Below, in pieces: positions 32,098 to 41,999 of a stretch of 64,000 bases of DNA; positions within the stretch are counted from its first letter, which is position 1, and each line of letters begins with the position of its first letter. A program made the position numbers and the translations under genes. Source of the stretch: Isoetes taiwanensis (lineage: Eukaryota > Streptophyta > Lycopodiopsida > Isoetales > Isoetaceae); assembly GCA_021234155.1 (NCBI GenBank), contig JAJEKV010000026.1, positions 16,420,283 to 16,484,282 of the forward strand, written 5' to 3'. The notes beneath the pieces are model-generated. The model was not told where the DNA came from. It saw nothing but the letters and a program-made list of their open reading frames with translations, and ran no database searches.

Positions 32098-33720
32098 CGT
32101 GATTTCGGTTGTTCGAAATCATAGCACTCGCCAAACACTAACTTCGTAACGGGTAGTTAGGGAGGAGGCTAAGTCAATGTGTCGTTAGTTCTCTTTGTTG
32201 TTTGGTTTGGTGTTAGGTTAAGTTAAGAGATTGTAGCTTTGAAGTGGAGGGGCCAAGATTGAGGCCTAGCGGGTGCCGATGGGTAACTCAAATGACAAAG
32301 ATGATGGCTCCATTGGATTGGGCGCACTCAATTACCCTAGAACAAATAACTCCAGCTTAAAAATAGTCAAGGGCAGGCCCAAAAACGAATTCGGGCGCCG
32401 CTTGCTTTTTGTCGCTTTGCAGTCAAGTTAGAAGCGCCGAATTTGCCGGCCGCCCGCCGTGATTCGAAGTCAACGCTGGCCGCCAGGTCAACTTCGAGCG
32501 CCAGTATTTTGACGACACCCGGTCGAGGCGTAAACCCGTTATAATGCCATCGGCGCCGACCGCATGTGGCGTATTTCCGCCGTATATTTTTTAATAATAA
32601 AATTTTGAAGTTAATAAGAAAAAATTTGAAATTTTAAAAAGTTAATTGGCGTTTAGCAAACCATTTTCGTCATTTGCTTTTGCTTCGCGCCTCCAACCGC
32701 TGAGCCGCCCTCCGCCATCGCCAATCGGACCGACCTTGATATCAGCCCTTTGTGCTTTGTGCCTCCTAGCGCCCCTCCCTCTTATCCCGGCGCCTCACTA
32801 TTCCCTATGGCTATTACCAAGAGCTCCCGGACCCGTCCACCATGAGCATCGTGGAGATCTCACGCCATGATTGCTAAGCACATAATACTTGACCCCAGCC
32901 CTCATCGACATCTTGTTGGATGAGCCGGGTCAATAGGTTTGAGAACAATGATAGGATTCCATATCCCGCCTATCACTTCTCGAGCCATTCCTCATCCCGG
33001 CTGAACCTCGCGCCAGCCCCTATACCCTTGTTGAGCAACCTCGATATGGTGATGATGCTCATCAAATTTTATCCTCCCCAACAAGAAGGCCATACGGAGG
33101 GAGGAAGATGTCGAGGCCGGAGGCCGACCGGGATTAGGGTTTTGCCCGGAAGACGACCACCGGGAATTGAAGCGGTCTGACCGCGGCAGCGGGGGTAGGG
33201 AGTACGGTACCTGAGACGGTTTTGCGTCATCGATGGCGAGAGCCATTGAGGTTCCCCATACCAATGGCATGAGGGTTCCAACAGCTTTGTATGGGGGAGA
33301 AATCCCGACATTAGCATAGACTATCCGACCACTATTCGGATAGATATGGGTCTCAAGCGGCCACAAAGGTACCATCAACTTAATCGCCGTGTCCGCAGCC
33401 CAACTTTTTGCTCAGATCCAAGAAGACCTAAGGAGAGCTTCGAAGAGCGCCGAGAAGTTGGAGCAAGAGGAGCGGGACCGACAAGATCACGGGACCAACA
33501 GGGAGGAGGTGCATCCGGGAGTGGCTCAACCCAAAACCGACGCATCCGACCGCTAAGCTCAAGGAAGGGAGTTGCTCATAAGGCCTGGGCAATAATACAA
33601 GGATAAGTTAAAGACCGGCTTCGGCTTTTGGGAAGAAGACCAGCTCCGGCCGGGAGGCAAAGCAGAGTGGATAACTCCCGGTTCTTTGGGGCTAAGACTC
33701 GGTGCCAACATCGCCGGGGC
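32098..33720 (+). other. Chromovirus leader, no recognised protein
   Basis: Follows the PBS. A TATATTTTTTAATAATAAAA tract at 32582 precedes a frame from 32646 rich in Pro, Ser and Leu. Around 33395-33530 one frame reads as a helical or coil-like stretch (FAQIQEDLRRASKSAEKLEQ). No gag domain is visible here. This leader could supply the promoter and N-terminal part of the H3-like gene that follows. Confidence 0.4.
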
Positions 33721-33734
33721 CTCGGCCGCAATGG

Positions 33735-34039
33735 AAGCCTCATCTGCCCGACCGGCATCGCGGGCATTGCGGGGAGATCCGCGAAATTTCGAAGTCCACG
33801 GACCTTCCGATCGAAGAAAGTGCCCTTTTCAGAGGCTGGTAACGGGAGATCGCAACAGCAATTTAAGACCGATCTCCGTTTCCGCACCTTTTGTAATTTT
33901 GGCGCTCCAAGAGGCTGCTGAAGCCTACTTGGTAGCACTTTTTGGTGATGCCAACCTTTGCGCTATCCACGCAAAGAGGGTCACCATAATGCCTAAGGAT
34001 TTAGCCCTCGCCCGTAGGATACGGGGGGAGCAACCTTAG
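33735..34039 (+). pseudogene. Histone H3-like histone fold inside the retrotransposon
   Basis: Plus-strand frames, with two or three one-base shifts, give the H3 core in the right order. RPASRALRE aligns to RPGTVALRE (33746-33775); then KSTDLP; PFQRLV (33824-33841) then REIATAI (shift); [10 protein letters not shown] (33862-33891); and, in one open frame to TAA at 34039, [19 protein letters not shown] with [14 protein letters not shown] and [10 protein letters not shown]. Canonical plant H3 has [19 protein letters not shown] and ends RRIRGERA. Loop 1 has the canonical length, unlike most plant CENH3. The N-terminal tail is not recognisable. H3 packages DNA in nucleosomes. Here it sits between PBS and gag of a chromovirus, in sense, followed by AATAAA-like signals (34087-34093 and beyond). 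It is presumably a captured host gene, now damaged or miscalled. Confidence 0.85.
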
Positions 34040-34241
34040 CCTACTTGCGGGGATCCGCATTTGTACATATTTTTTTTTGTGATAATTAATAAAGAAGCTT
34101 TTATTTTGAATTAAAAGTTTAATGTTTTTTTCATGTTAAAATTAAAATAAAATGCTGACATCAGCTTTATTAAGAGGGTTTAAAAGGGGACTGTAGGGTT
34201 ATTTTAAACGCTTCTTTTCCTCTCTCCTCCCTTCTAGCGCC

Positions 34242-35651
34242 ATGGCTGCCGCCGCCGACCTTGCTGCCTGGTACCTTGATGGAGAGAAATGGGATCCACA
34301 GGTTCCCTTCGACCTGCTGCAGCCTTTGCTATGCCAACGCATAGATCTCCTTGCCAACATGCAGCGGCATCCGGACTATGCCGGATTCCTTGACTTTTAC
34401 ATGGAGGAAATGCTTCCTCTGTGTATTCCTCTAGGGGATCCTCCCCACTTGTATTTGGAGAGGGAGATAGTTCGGCAGATGCTAGGCGGGGACACACATG
34501 CTTATGACGTCTTGAAGGGGAAACTCCGATGGGGTAAACACCTACCTATGTGGTCCAAAGATCGTGGGCAGCAGATCCGGAAGCTACTTTAAGCTCTAGC
34601 CATCCTCATGGACCAATACATTGAGGATGAAACCTTGCTTACGGGCAGAGAAGGGCAAGCTGCGGGGAATCCTCGAGAGGAGGGGATGACGAGCATATAG
34701 GAATGGGCTTACTTTGGCGTTGGAAAGAGCTAGCGGAGGAGCTACCACCGCCGCGTGACCAATCTATAGGCTTGTCGGGGGTTAGACGGCCTTCCGCTTA
34801 TTTATCACCGGGGCGGGAATACCTTCTCTTGGATGATATTATCCGGGCGTATCACGTGGTGGCGGATTTAGACGCAAAGCGCAAAGACCATGTACTTTAT
34901 GAGCTTGCGGAGTATTGTATGGATGATTTCATCGACTTCACTTCTACCGAAGCCTCGAGGTGCACCAGCTGCCGCTTGCAGTTCCGTCCGAGACCCTAGA
35001 GCCTACGGAGACTCTATTACGTCTTCATGACTTCGTGATGCGAGAACCGGCTTCGCGCTTTCGCACTGAATGCCTTCACGGCTATGGGACCTCACGCCCC
35101 AAACATTAATATGGTTGAGGTTCCCTCCCACTTCGGATGATGAGGGTGAAGATTTATATCATAACCCTCGCGATAAGAAGGAGGAGCAACAGGAGCTCAA
35201 GGAGGAAGAAGTCCCCATGGACTTGGATAAGGAAGTGGCCGATCCTAAACTCCAAGGGGGAAGGTGCCGGGTAACCACCTCACCCGTTTCTTTTTATCGG
35301 CCTTCAAATACGGGCGAGGTTCTCTTTATAGCCCCGACTTAGGGCCTGGAGGCTGAAGCTTCATGGTGGGCCCTCCGCACTTTCTACACTCGCCGGCCAC
35401 AAGAAGCTTCCCTATCGACGCTTTTCGTATGTACTGCATCGACGGGATCTTGCCCTTACGCCTTGGGCCAGGATATTGCGCCTTGGATGGGCATGAAGCT
35501 CCTCACGGCAGCCCCATTGGCCGTTGCCTATCCACCAGAGGTTGCATCTGTTGCGGCGGCCACCGTGGACCCTGGGGTAGCTCTGCTGCGACACCGACCG
35601 CCTCCACCACCTCCTAGGGCTAAGGATAAAGAGGCAGGGCCTAGTTCCTGA
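34242..35651 (+). CDS. Unknown ORF of the chromovirus leader, frameshifted
   Basis: Starts at an ATG in a good context (GCGCCATGGCTGCC), after a pyrimidine-rich leader. Its first 116 codons are open (MAAAADLAAWYLDGEKWDPQ, then helical segments with LLANMQRHPDYAGFLDFYME). After shifts it continues as GREYLLLDDIIRAYHVVADL and CMDDFIDF (34810-34940), an acidic stretch (DDEGEDLY..DKKEEQQELKEE, 35130-35240), and ends with a Pro-rich tail RPPPPPPRAKDKEAGPSS at 35651. Together this would be about 470 residues. I do not recognise a family. It might be a gag-like or captured host protein. A (TA)n run follows. Confidence 0.5.
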
Positions 35652-35673
35652 CTAAGGGTGCTATATAAATTTT

Positions 35674-35674
35674 G

Positions 35675-35706
<32 letters not shown>
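35674..35706. repeat. (TA)n microsatellite
   Basis: About 12 TA units and then ACACACA, between the second and third leader ORFs of the chromovirus. Confidence 0.9.
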
Positions 35707-35869
35707 GTTGTTATGAGATTTTGGATTGGCAATTGTTTAAACCATATTGAAAAATGTGTACCTTATCTACTTATTAAATACAAAGTTTTCTTGATGAGTA
35801 TAACTAAATTGTTTTTTTATGACATCCTCTTCCAAAGCATTAAAGTTTAGGGTATAGTGGAATTACCAA

Positions 35870-36151
35870 ATGTTCTCTATTCACTCCAACTATGTTGCAG
35901 AGGAACCCATTTGGGAGTATGAGGAAAGAATCACCGACATGGTTAGGAGGGACGATCCCGGGCTGCCAGACCAGGACTATGGTCAGAGATATGGTGAATA
36001 TCCAGAGTGGGAGGAAGGCTATGAAACCGAACCACCGCCACCAGGGGAACTCTACCACGACAAAGGGCCGGAGATAGTTAACATCCTTAGGGATCGAAGC
36101 TTTCGAGGATCCAAGATGACCCCGTATGCGCACAGGACTACCGGAATATGA
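35870..36151 (+). CDS. Small acidic ORF of the chromovirus leader, unknown
   Basis: 93 codons beginning MFSIHSNYVAEEPIWEYEER, rich in Glu, Tyr, Asp and Pro (RYGEYPEWEEGYETEPPPPG). No domain recognised. It lies in sense between the 34242-35651 ORF and gag. It could be an exon, since AG and GT signals surround it, but I cannot prove that. Confidence 0.4.
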   Translation: MFSIHSNYVAEEPIWEYEERITDMVRRDDPGLPDQDYGQRYGEYPEWEEGYETEPPPPGELYHDKGPEIVNILRDRSFRGSKMTPYAHRTTGI

Positions 36152-36994
36152 CCAGCACGCGAAGCCTTCGAGGGCGCCAACGACCATCTTTGGCAACTCT
36201 TTTTTATGCGATGCGAAGGCTCTTTAACCTTCGATTATCAGCCCAACATGGGAGTACCAAGCAATCATTGTCCAAGCACGGCACGCTATAAACTTCGTCC
36301 GAAGCCGCGGGGAGAGTACCCTTCTGTGATCCTCAGTACCCCTTCGCCAACCCCTAGGCTTGGTCTCTTCCGTTGTGTTTTCGTTCTTTGTGGTTACTGT
36401 TGGTGCCATGAGAACTTTAAAAGTTCCCATTGTATCATACCTACTTTTGTCTCAATCCATGTATCAATCAACCCGTTGTTATAATCAACTTGAATGAAAT
36501 ACAAATATTGTCTTCCGCTTGTATATACTTTTGTTCAATTAACTTAAAAAGGGATTGCACATTAATGTAAATCGCTTATATATTCATGAATGACTCCTAT
36601 AGGCGGTTATGCGTAATGTAACGCAGCAAACACCCTCCAACGCCGATAGGGCTCACCCCTAACGAGAATTGATGTTAATGAAAAGGCAACTTCGGCGAAG
36701 TTTCTGAGGCTTATGTGTTGCATACCAATCCATCGCCACATACTCGGGAGGACGGGACCCGAATTACCTCAGCGACCATTGAGTCCACACTGCAAGACAA
36801 CATCTCCTCCCGAGCTAGCCCATGCACTGCATGAGGAGGACTCATGCTAAGCGTCATCGGTTCCTCTAAGGATAGCGCCGCTTCCCTCACATTCAACCAC
36901 TTCGGTTCTTCGGGTCCTCGCTATCGAGGCGATGATCATTCAAAGGCGTAAGGATAAGGAATACCGAAAAACCGTTGATACCCATCACTAGTAT

Positions 36995-37570
36995 ATGGAA
37001 GAACCTAAGCCGGCTCGGTTTGATGGGAAATCCAGAGGAGGCTTGAACGCCTTGAGAATCTTGGTTGGACGAAATGAAGGAATTCGGGAAGTCCTATGGA
37101 ATGACAGAGAAAGATACAGGGAAGGTCGCCACCACGAACCTTTACCGAGCTGCCGTTTTGGTGGAAGGGTTACGCCGAAGCTAAACACCGGATAGGAGCG
37201 GATGCAAGTTCGGAAGTTTGCTAAGGCTTTTAAATCGCATTCGTGCCTCGCTAGCACAAATGCCAACAGATTCAGACCTTCTACAAAAGTTGGAACGTAA
37301 GGGCATGTCCGCGCAGGCCTACAATCGGCAATTCATCGCGCTTGAGGTTGTATGTGCCAGGAATGAATGAGAAAAGAGCAAAGAGAGGGCTACATTGAAG
37401 GGTTGGCCCCATCTATTAAACGAATGGTCAAGGCTATCGACCCAAAGTCGATGCAGAGGCGAGGGAAGCTAAGGCATTAAGCCTAGAGGAAGACACGCCA
37501 AGGAGCCAGATCCGCGACCTGTTCCTTACTGCAGCCACCGGTCAGCCCACACCTTACAAACCCCGCTAAG
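36995..37570 (+). CDS. Chromovirus gag (Retrotrans_gag-like), frameshifted
   Basis: Begins MEEPKPARFDGKS, the usual PxxFDGK start of the Ty3 gag domain. After shifts it shows ALRILVGRNEGIREVLWNDR/GKVATTNLYRAAVL-like blocks and LLQKLERKGMSAQAYNRQF (37270-37330), matching the conserved Q....S...Y...F element of Retrotrans_gag. The CCHC knuckle expected after it is not evident. Gag builds the virus-like particle. Confidence 0.72.
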
Positions 37571-37929
37571 CCAAGTCCGGGGCCCTCTCAAAGACAATTC
37601 TTATGGACGCCAGAGAAGAAAGTTGCTTTCAAAGACGGATAAGCGAGAACAATGCCGGCAAGGAAATTCGGGCCTCCTCTGTCCATTCCTAAAGAGGCGG
37701 AGAACAGCTCCCGCCGGATAAGGCATGCTACCGGCAGATGAGGCCTGACACTTCATGCGACTGTCCGTGCGTCCACGCAGATCGCTCAAACCGCCATGGC
37801 CGGCCTGGATTGGGAAGATTTGGAGTCCAATCTTGCTGCGCGGAAGACGAGGCTCCCGAGTACATTCATGGTGCGCCTCATATTCTTGCCGCTATAGAAA
37901 CAGTAACGCCGAAAGTCACCTTACATTAT

Positions 37930-38500
37930 TTCTACAATAGGCCAAGTAGACAAGAAGCCCTTCATAATTTTGATGGACACGGGTAGTAATGCATAATTTT
38001 GCTTCTCCTAGAATGGCCCGTCTTCGCGGTGGAAACATTGAGATCCCGACCTAAGCCGGTCCACATTAGCTAGCGGTAAGATCGTACACACACTCATGGC
38101 CAGCCGTATTAACCTTAAAAATGTACCGCCAGTGCACCAGTTGCCTTGGGTGCCGAAAGTTAATGGACATTGGCAAATATGATCTTATTGTGGGAATGGA
38201 GTTTTAGCGTCGCTAGGGCCCACATAGACTGTGAGAAACGGAGGGTCACCTTCAACGCGTTGCTAATGGAGCACGTGTGACAATAAAAGGTGATTCATTA
38301 CACTCAAGCTATGCAAATAATGTCAATAAAGCGACTAGGAAAAGCTATCGCGAGAAATGAACTTCTTTGCCTCATTAAACTTGCTTTCCCTTGAGCTCGG
38401 ACTCCAAACAAAGACAAAGTAATCGACGCTTTACCATCGGACATTGCTACCCTTCTTCGAGAATTTAGCGATCTTTTTTCGGATGAGATCCACAAGCTTC
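37930..38500 (+). CDS. Chromovirus aspartic protease and linker
   Basis: [14 protein letters not shown] (about 37950-37990) holds the catalytic DTG of retropepsins. Downstream frames, with stops, give [16 protein letters not shown] and [20 protein letters not shown], the conserved linker into RT. Protease cuts the Gag-Pol polyprotein. Confidence 0.75.
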
Positions 38501-38514
38501 CTCCTTTTAGAGGG

Positions 38515-39119
38515 GTGGAATGTGAGATAACTCTTGAACCGGGTACTAAGCCTACCAGCAAAGCCCCGTACCGAATGAGTCCTCCGGAGTTAGCAGAGCT
38601 TAAGAAACAGCTACAAGAGTTACTGAATTTGGGGTTTATTCGGCCTAGTGTTTCACCATTTGGCGCTCCTATTCTTTTTGTCAAGAAGAAAGATGGCTCC
38701 TTAAGGATGTGTATTGATTATAGGCAACTCAATAAGCATACCATCAAGAATCGCTATGCTTTGCCTAGGGCGATGATCTTATGGACCCGATTACAAGGAG
38801 CAAAAATATTTCTCAAAAGATTGATTTAATTTCTCGGGTACCATCGATAAGGATTAAGGAAGAGGACATCTATAAGTCTGCTTTTCGTACCAGATATGGG
38901 CATTACGAATTCACTGTCATGCCTTTTGGATTGACCAACGCCCCTGCAACGTTTATGCGGTTGATGAATGACATCTTCCGCCAATACTTGGATGACTTTG
39001 TTGTCATTTTCTTTGATGACATTCTCATCTATAGTAAAACCTTGCAGCAACATGAACAACATCTTCGATTAGCTTTGCAAAAGCTAAAGGCGCCATCGAC
39101 TCTTTGCCAAGTTCTCTAA
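38515..39119 (+). CDS. Chromovirus reverse transcriptase
   Basis: Two overlapping frames. The first (38515-38829) gives [20 protein letters not shown], the [20 protein letters not shown] block, and [18 protein letters not shown] (RT fingers). The second (38781-39119) gives [39 protein letters not shown] and [14 protein letters not shown], with the catalytic F-x-DD motif (FFDD). One shift near 38790 replaces the expected DLRSGYHQ-type segment. Confidence 0.92.
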
Positions 39120-39150
39120 ATGCAAGTTCGCCACTCCGAGGGTAGACTAT

Positions 39151-40027
39151 TTGGGACATATTATCTCAGCAGAAGGAATTGCTACAGACCCAGCTAAGAT
39201 AGAAGCAGTAAAGGATTGGCCCATTCCAGCTAATGTTTCAGAGGTCCGGAGTTTCTTGGGACTCGCAGGATATTATCGGAAATTTGTTAAGGATTTTGCA
39301 ACAATTGCCGCACCTCTTACTAATCTCACAAGGCATGAAAAAGTAAAGGATTGGATGGAACATTGGAAAACAAAAGTCCAAGTCGGCTTCCAGAAGCTCA
39401 AAGATGCCTTAACATCTGCACCAGTCCTTACCTTGCCTGATCCTGAAAAGGATAAATCAGTAGCCACCGACGCTAGTAAGATAGCTACTGGTGGAGTTCT
39501 AATGCAGGAGGGGAGAGTTGTTGCTTACGATTCAAAGAAGATGAACGATGCGAACAAATGATACCCTACCCATGACCGTGAATTGTTGGGCGGTTGTTCA
39601 TGCTCTCCGTATTTGGAGACACTACCTTCTTGGTAGAAGATTTCAGCTTTGGATACGGATCATCGAGTCTCCGTTATTTATCCACCCAAATAAATCTGAA
39701 TCTCCTTGGCAAGCGAGATGGATGGAATTCCTCGAGGAATATGACTTCGAGATTGTATATAAACCAGGGAAGCACAATGTAGTTGCGGATGCTTTGTCAC
39801 GTCATCCCTTCATAACCCGCACCCATTGTAATGCCATTTCCACACTCACCAGTGAGTTTGGGAAGCAAATAGAACAGACCTTGGTCACAGATCCCGAATT
39901 CTGTAATATTTGGGAAAGCTTGGGTAAGGAAGCCCGTACAGATAGAGAACGGGAAGCATTCCGTTCATATAAGAAGGAGGGCAATTTATTATATTACAAA
40001 GATAAGTTGTGTGTTCCAGCGACTTGA
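39151..40027 (+). CDS. Chromovirus RT thumb and RNase H
   Basis: Frame 39151-39561 begins [20 protein letters not shown] (RT connection), passes [20 protein letters not shown] and reaches RNase [21 protein letters not shown] (first Asp). After one shift, 39548-40027 continues with [14 protein letters not shown] and [20 protein letters not shown], the conserved RNase H end (last catalytic Asp in VVADALSR). RNase H removes the RNA strand during reverse transcription. Confidence 0.92.
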
Positions 40028-40048
40028 AGGTGCGAAAGCCGATGCTCC

Positions 40049-40861
40049 ATGACACACACACAACGCCCTATAGCGAGACATGCGGGTTTTATGAAAACTT
40101 ACTTTAAGATCCGCTCCAGCTATTTTTGGCCTTCCATGAAGAGGGATATTGCTAGGTACATCAAACAGTGTCAGGTTTGTCAACAAACCAAGGCTGAGCA
40201 ATTAAGAGTTCCCGGGGAGTTGCAACCTTTGGATGTGCCCAACGCCAAGTGGGAAGTCATAACCATGGATTTCATTGTGGGGCTTCCACGTACTCTCCGT
40301 GGGTATGATGCCCTAATGGTCGTGGTCGACAAATTATCAAAGATGGCTCACTTCCTGCCATGTCGCACCACGGATACCGCCTTCGACACCGCCTTGCTCT
40401 TTGCAAAAGAAATTTTCAGGTTGCACGGGGTGCCGAGAGTAATTGTATCGGATAGGGATCCTAAGTTTGTCAGTGCATTCTGGAAGGATTTCTTCGCCAC
40501 CATCCAGACCAAGCTTGCCATGAGTACAGCCTACCATCCTCAGACAGATGGTCAAACAGAACGTGTCAATCGTATTATCGAAGATATGCTAAGAAGCTAT
40601 GTATGGAGTAAACAGTCACAATGGGCGGATTATATTTACCTGGTGGAATTCGCCTACAACAGTACAAAGCAGGAGTCTTCTAGAATGTCTCCCTTCATGA
40701 TAAATTATGGCTATCAATGTCTTACTCCAGACACATGGCATAATCCTGTTTCTAAAGTGGAGGTCTCTCAACAACTCCTTTTAGAAATGCAGGCCTTGGT
40801 GGAAGAAGTTCGGGGTTACTTATTGGCTGCGCATGCGTCCGTCGAAGAGTTTAGCGGATAA
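40049..40861 (+). CDS. Chromovirus integrase
   Basis: An open frame of 270 codons. It holds the zinc domain (RHAGFMKTYFKI ... CQVCQQTK, HHCC type), then the catalytic core with all three acidic residues in context: ITMDFIVGLPRT (first Asp), VIVSDRDPKFVSAFWKDFF (second Asp) and AYHPQTDGQTERVNRIIEDM (Glu). It is essentially intact and may still be near-functional in sequence, consistent with a young insertion. Confidence 0.95.
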   Translation: MTHTQRPIARHAGFMKTYFKIRSSYFWPSMKRDIARYIKQCQVCQQTKAEQLRVPGELQPLDVPNAKWEVITMDFIVGLPRTLRGYDALMVVVDKLSKMAHFLPCRTTDTAFDTALLFAKEIFRLHGVPRVIVSDRDPKFVSAFWKDFFATIQTKLAMSTAYHPQTDGQTERVNRIIEDMLRSYVWSKQSQWADYIYLVEFAYNSTKQESSRMSPFMINYGYQCLTPDTWHNPVSKVEVSQQLLLEMQALVEEVRGYLLAAHASVEEFSG

Positions 40862-41320
40862 GCACCGAACCCCACGAATCTTCCAGGTGGGCGAATCAGT
40901 TTGGCTTAAGATCAAAGTAAAACAAGCCAAGCTTAAAATTGGTAACTGTAAGAAGTTGGCACCCAGATGGGCTGGGCCATTCAGGATTACTGAACGTGTG
41001 GGAGAACAAGCATATCGCTTGGACTTGCCACCCCGCTTGAAGATCCACAAGGTCTTTCACGTGAGTCTTCTGAAGCAACACACCCCTGATCCAGAGGAGG
41101 TTTTGGATACCCCTACCCTCCTAGAAATGACCAAGAGCAGTTGGAAATAGTGCCCCTCAAGCTCTTCTTGATCGAGCTTACAAGCAGTACGAGGAAGGAC
41201 TCAAATGTTGCAATACTTGGTCAAGTGGAAGCACTTACCGGTTGAAGATGCTACCTGGGTGATGAAGATAGACCTTGAGAAGCACTATCCGGACTTCATG
41301 CGGGAATCTCAAGGCCGCAC
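40862..41320 (+). CDS. Integrase C-terminus and chromodomain
   Basis: After one shift the frame gives FQVGESVWLKIKVKQAKLK, then LAPRWAGPFRITERVGEQAY (GPY/F module) and KIHKVFHVSLLKQH. A further frame (41205-41320) gives QYLVKWKHLPVEDATW and HYPDFM, a chromodomain. Chromodomains steer integration to particular histone-marked chromatin. This feature classifies the element as a chromovirus. It is notable beside the H3-like frame in the same element. Confidence 0.9.
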
Positions 41321-41985
41321 CATCAACGATGCTATCAACCCCGCTCCCGGCGGTAAGCTTGAAGGCTTGATTGACCGAGAATCATGTTTTAGAGGGGTAG
41401 ACGCATCGTATATGATAGTAATAACCGATGATGAGATCACCTTCGTGTTCTCTAGGACGTGGTGTATTGTTGATGTTGACATGACCGCGAATTGCTAGGA
41501 AGGCATCTAGTAAATAGATCTGCGTTAGTTTACGCTATAAGAGGAATTGCAAGCCGCATAACATGATAGATTCCCTTCTAGATATTTTTTCTTTTATTTC
41601 TAGGGGTGGTCCCCGCAACCACAACTTAATCATATTATTAACCTACGGTGTATATGCTTCGTGGGGCCAATGAACAAGTCGTCCACCGCCTTGTATAGAG
41701 GGTTGCCGATGACCCAACTTGTCCCGTATTGGTTTTGTCTACATGTATGAATTTTGTTGTCGAATGTTTTAAATGGGACTCGGTCCTAAACTCCTTTGAT
41801 CATAAGTTTGTATCGAGCACCACGGTGCTTGTACTTTGATATTTTAACTTCAATGTATTCTTGTCCAAATTACTATAATCTCAACGTATTAATAATGTTA
41901 TATTCTTAACTTCATTCTCTAATTCATTGCTTTTACGATATGTATTCAATTAGCTAACCCTAATGCCGAGGGGCGGCATTATTTT
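41321..41985 (+). other. Chromovirus 3' untranslated region
   Basis: No recognised gene. One open frame runs past the chromodomain to 41498. The remainder is AT-rich with stops in all frames. Confidence 0.6.
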
Positions 41986-41999
41986 TAAGGAGGGGAGAA
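41986..41999 (+). promoter_or_regulatory. Polypurine tract of the chromovirus
   Basis: AAGGAGGGGAGAA directly before the 3' LTR (TGTGACG at 42000). Confidence 0.9.

Noticed and set aside
33346..33606. KRPQRYHQL read as the KKPHRYRPG segment of histone H3
   Set aside because: The true counterpart lies near 33740-33775, directly before the rest of the H3 core; this earlier match is too short and out of place.
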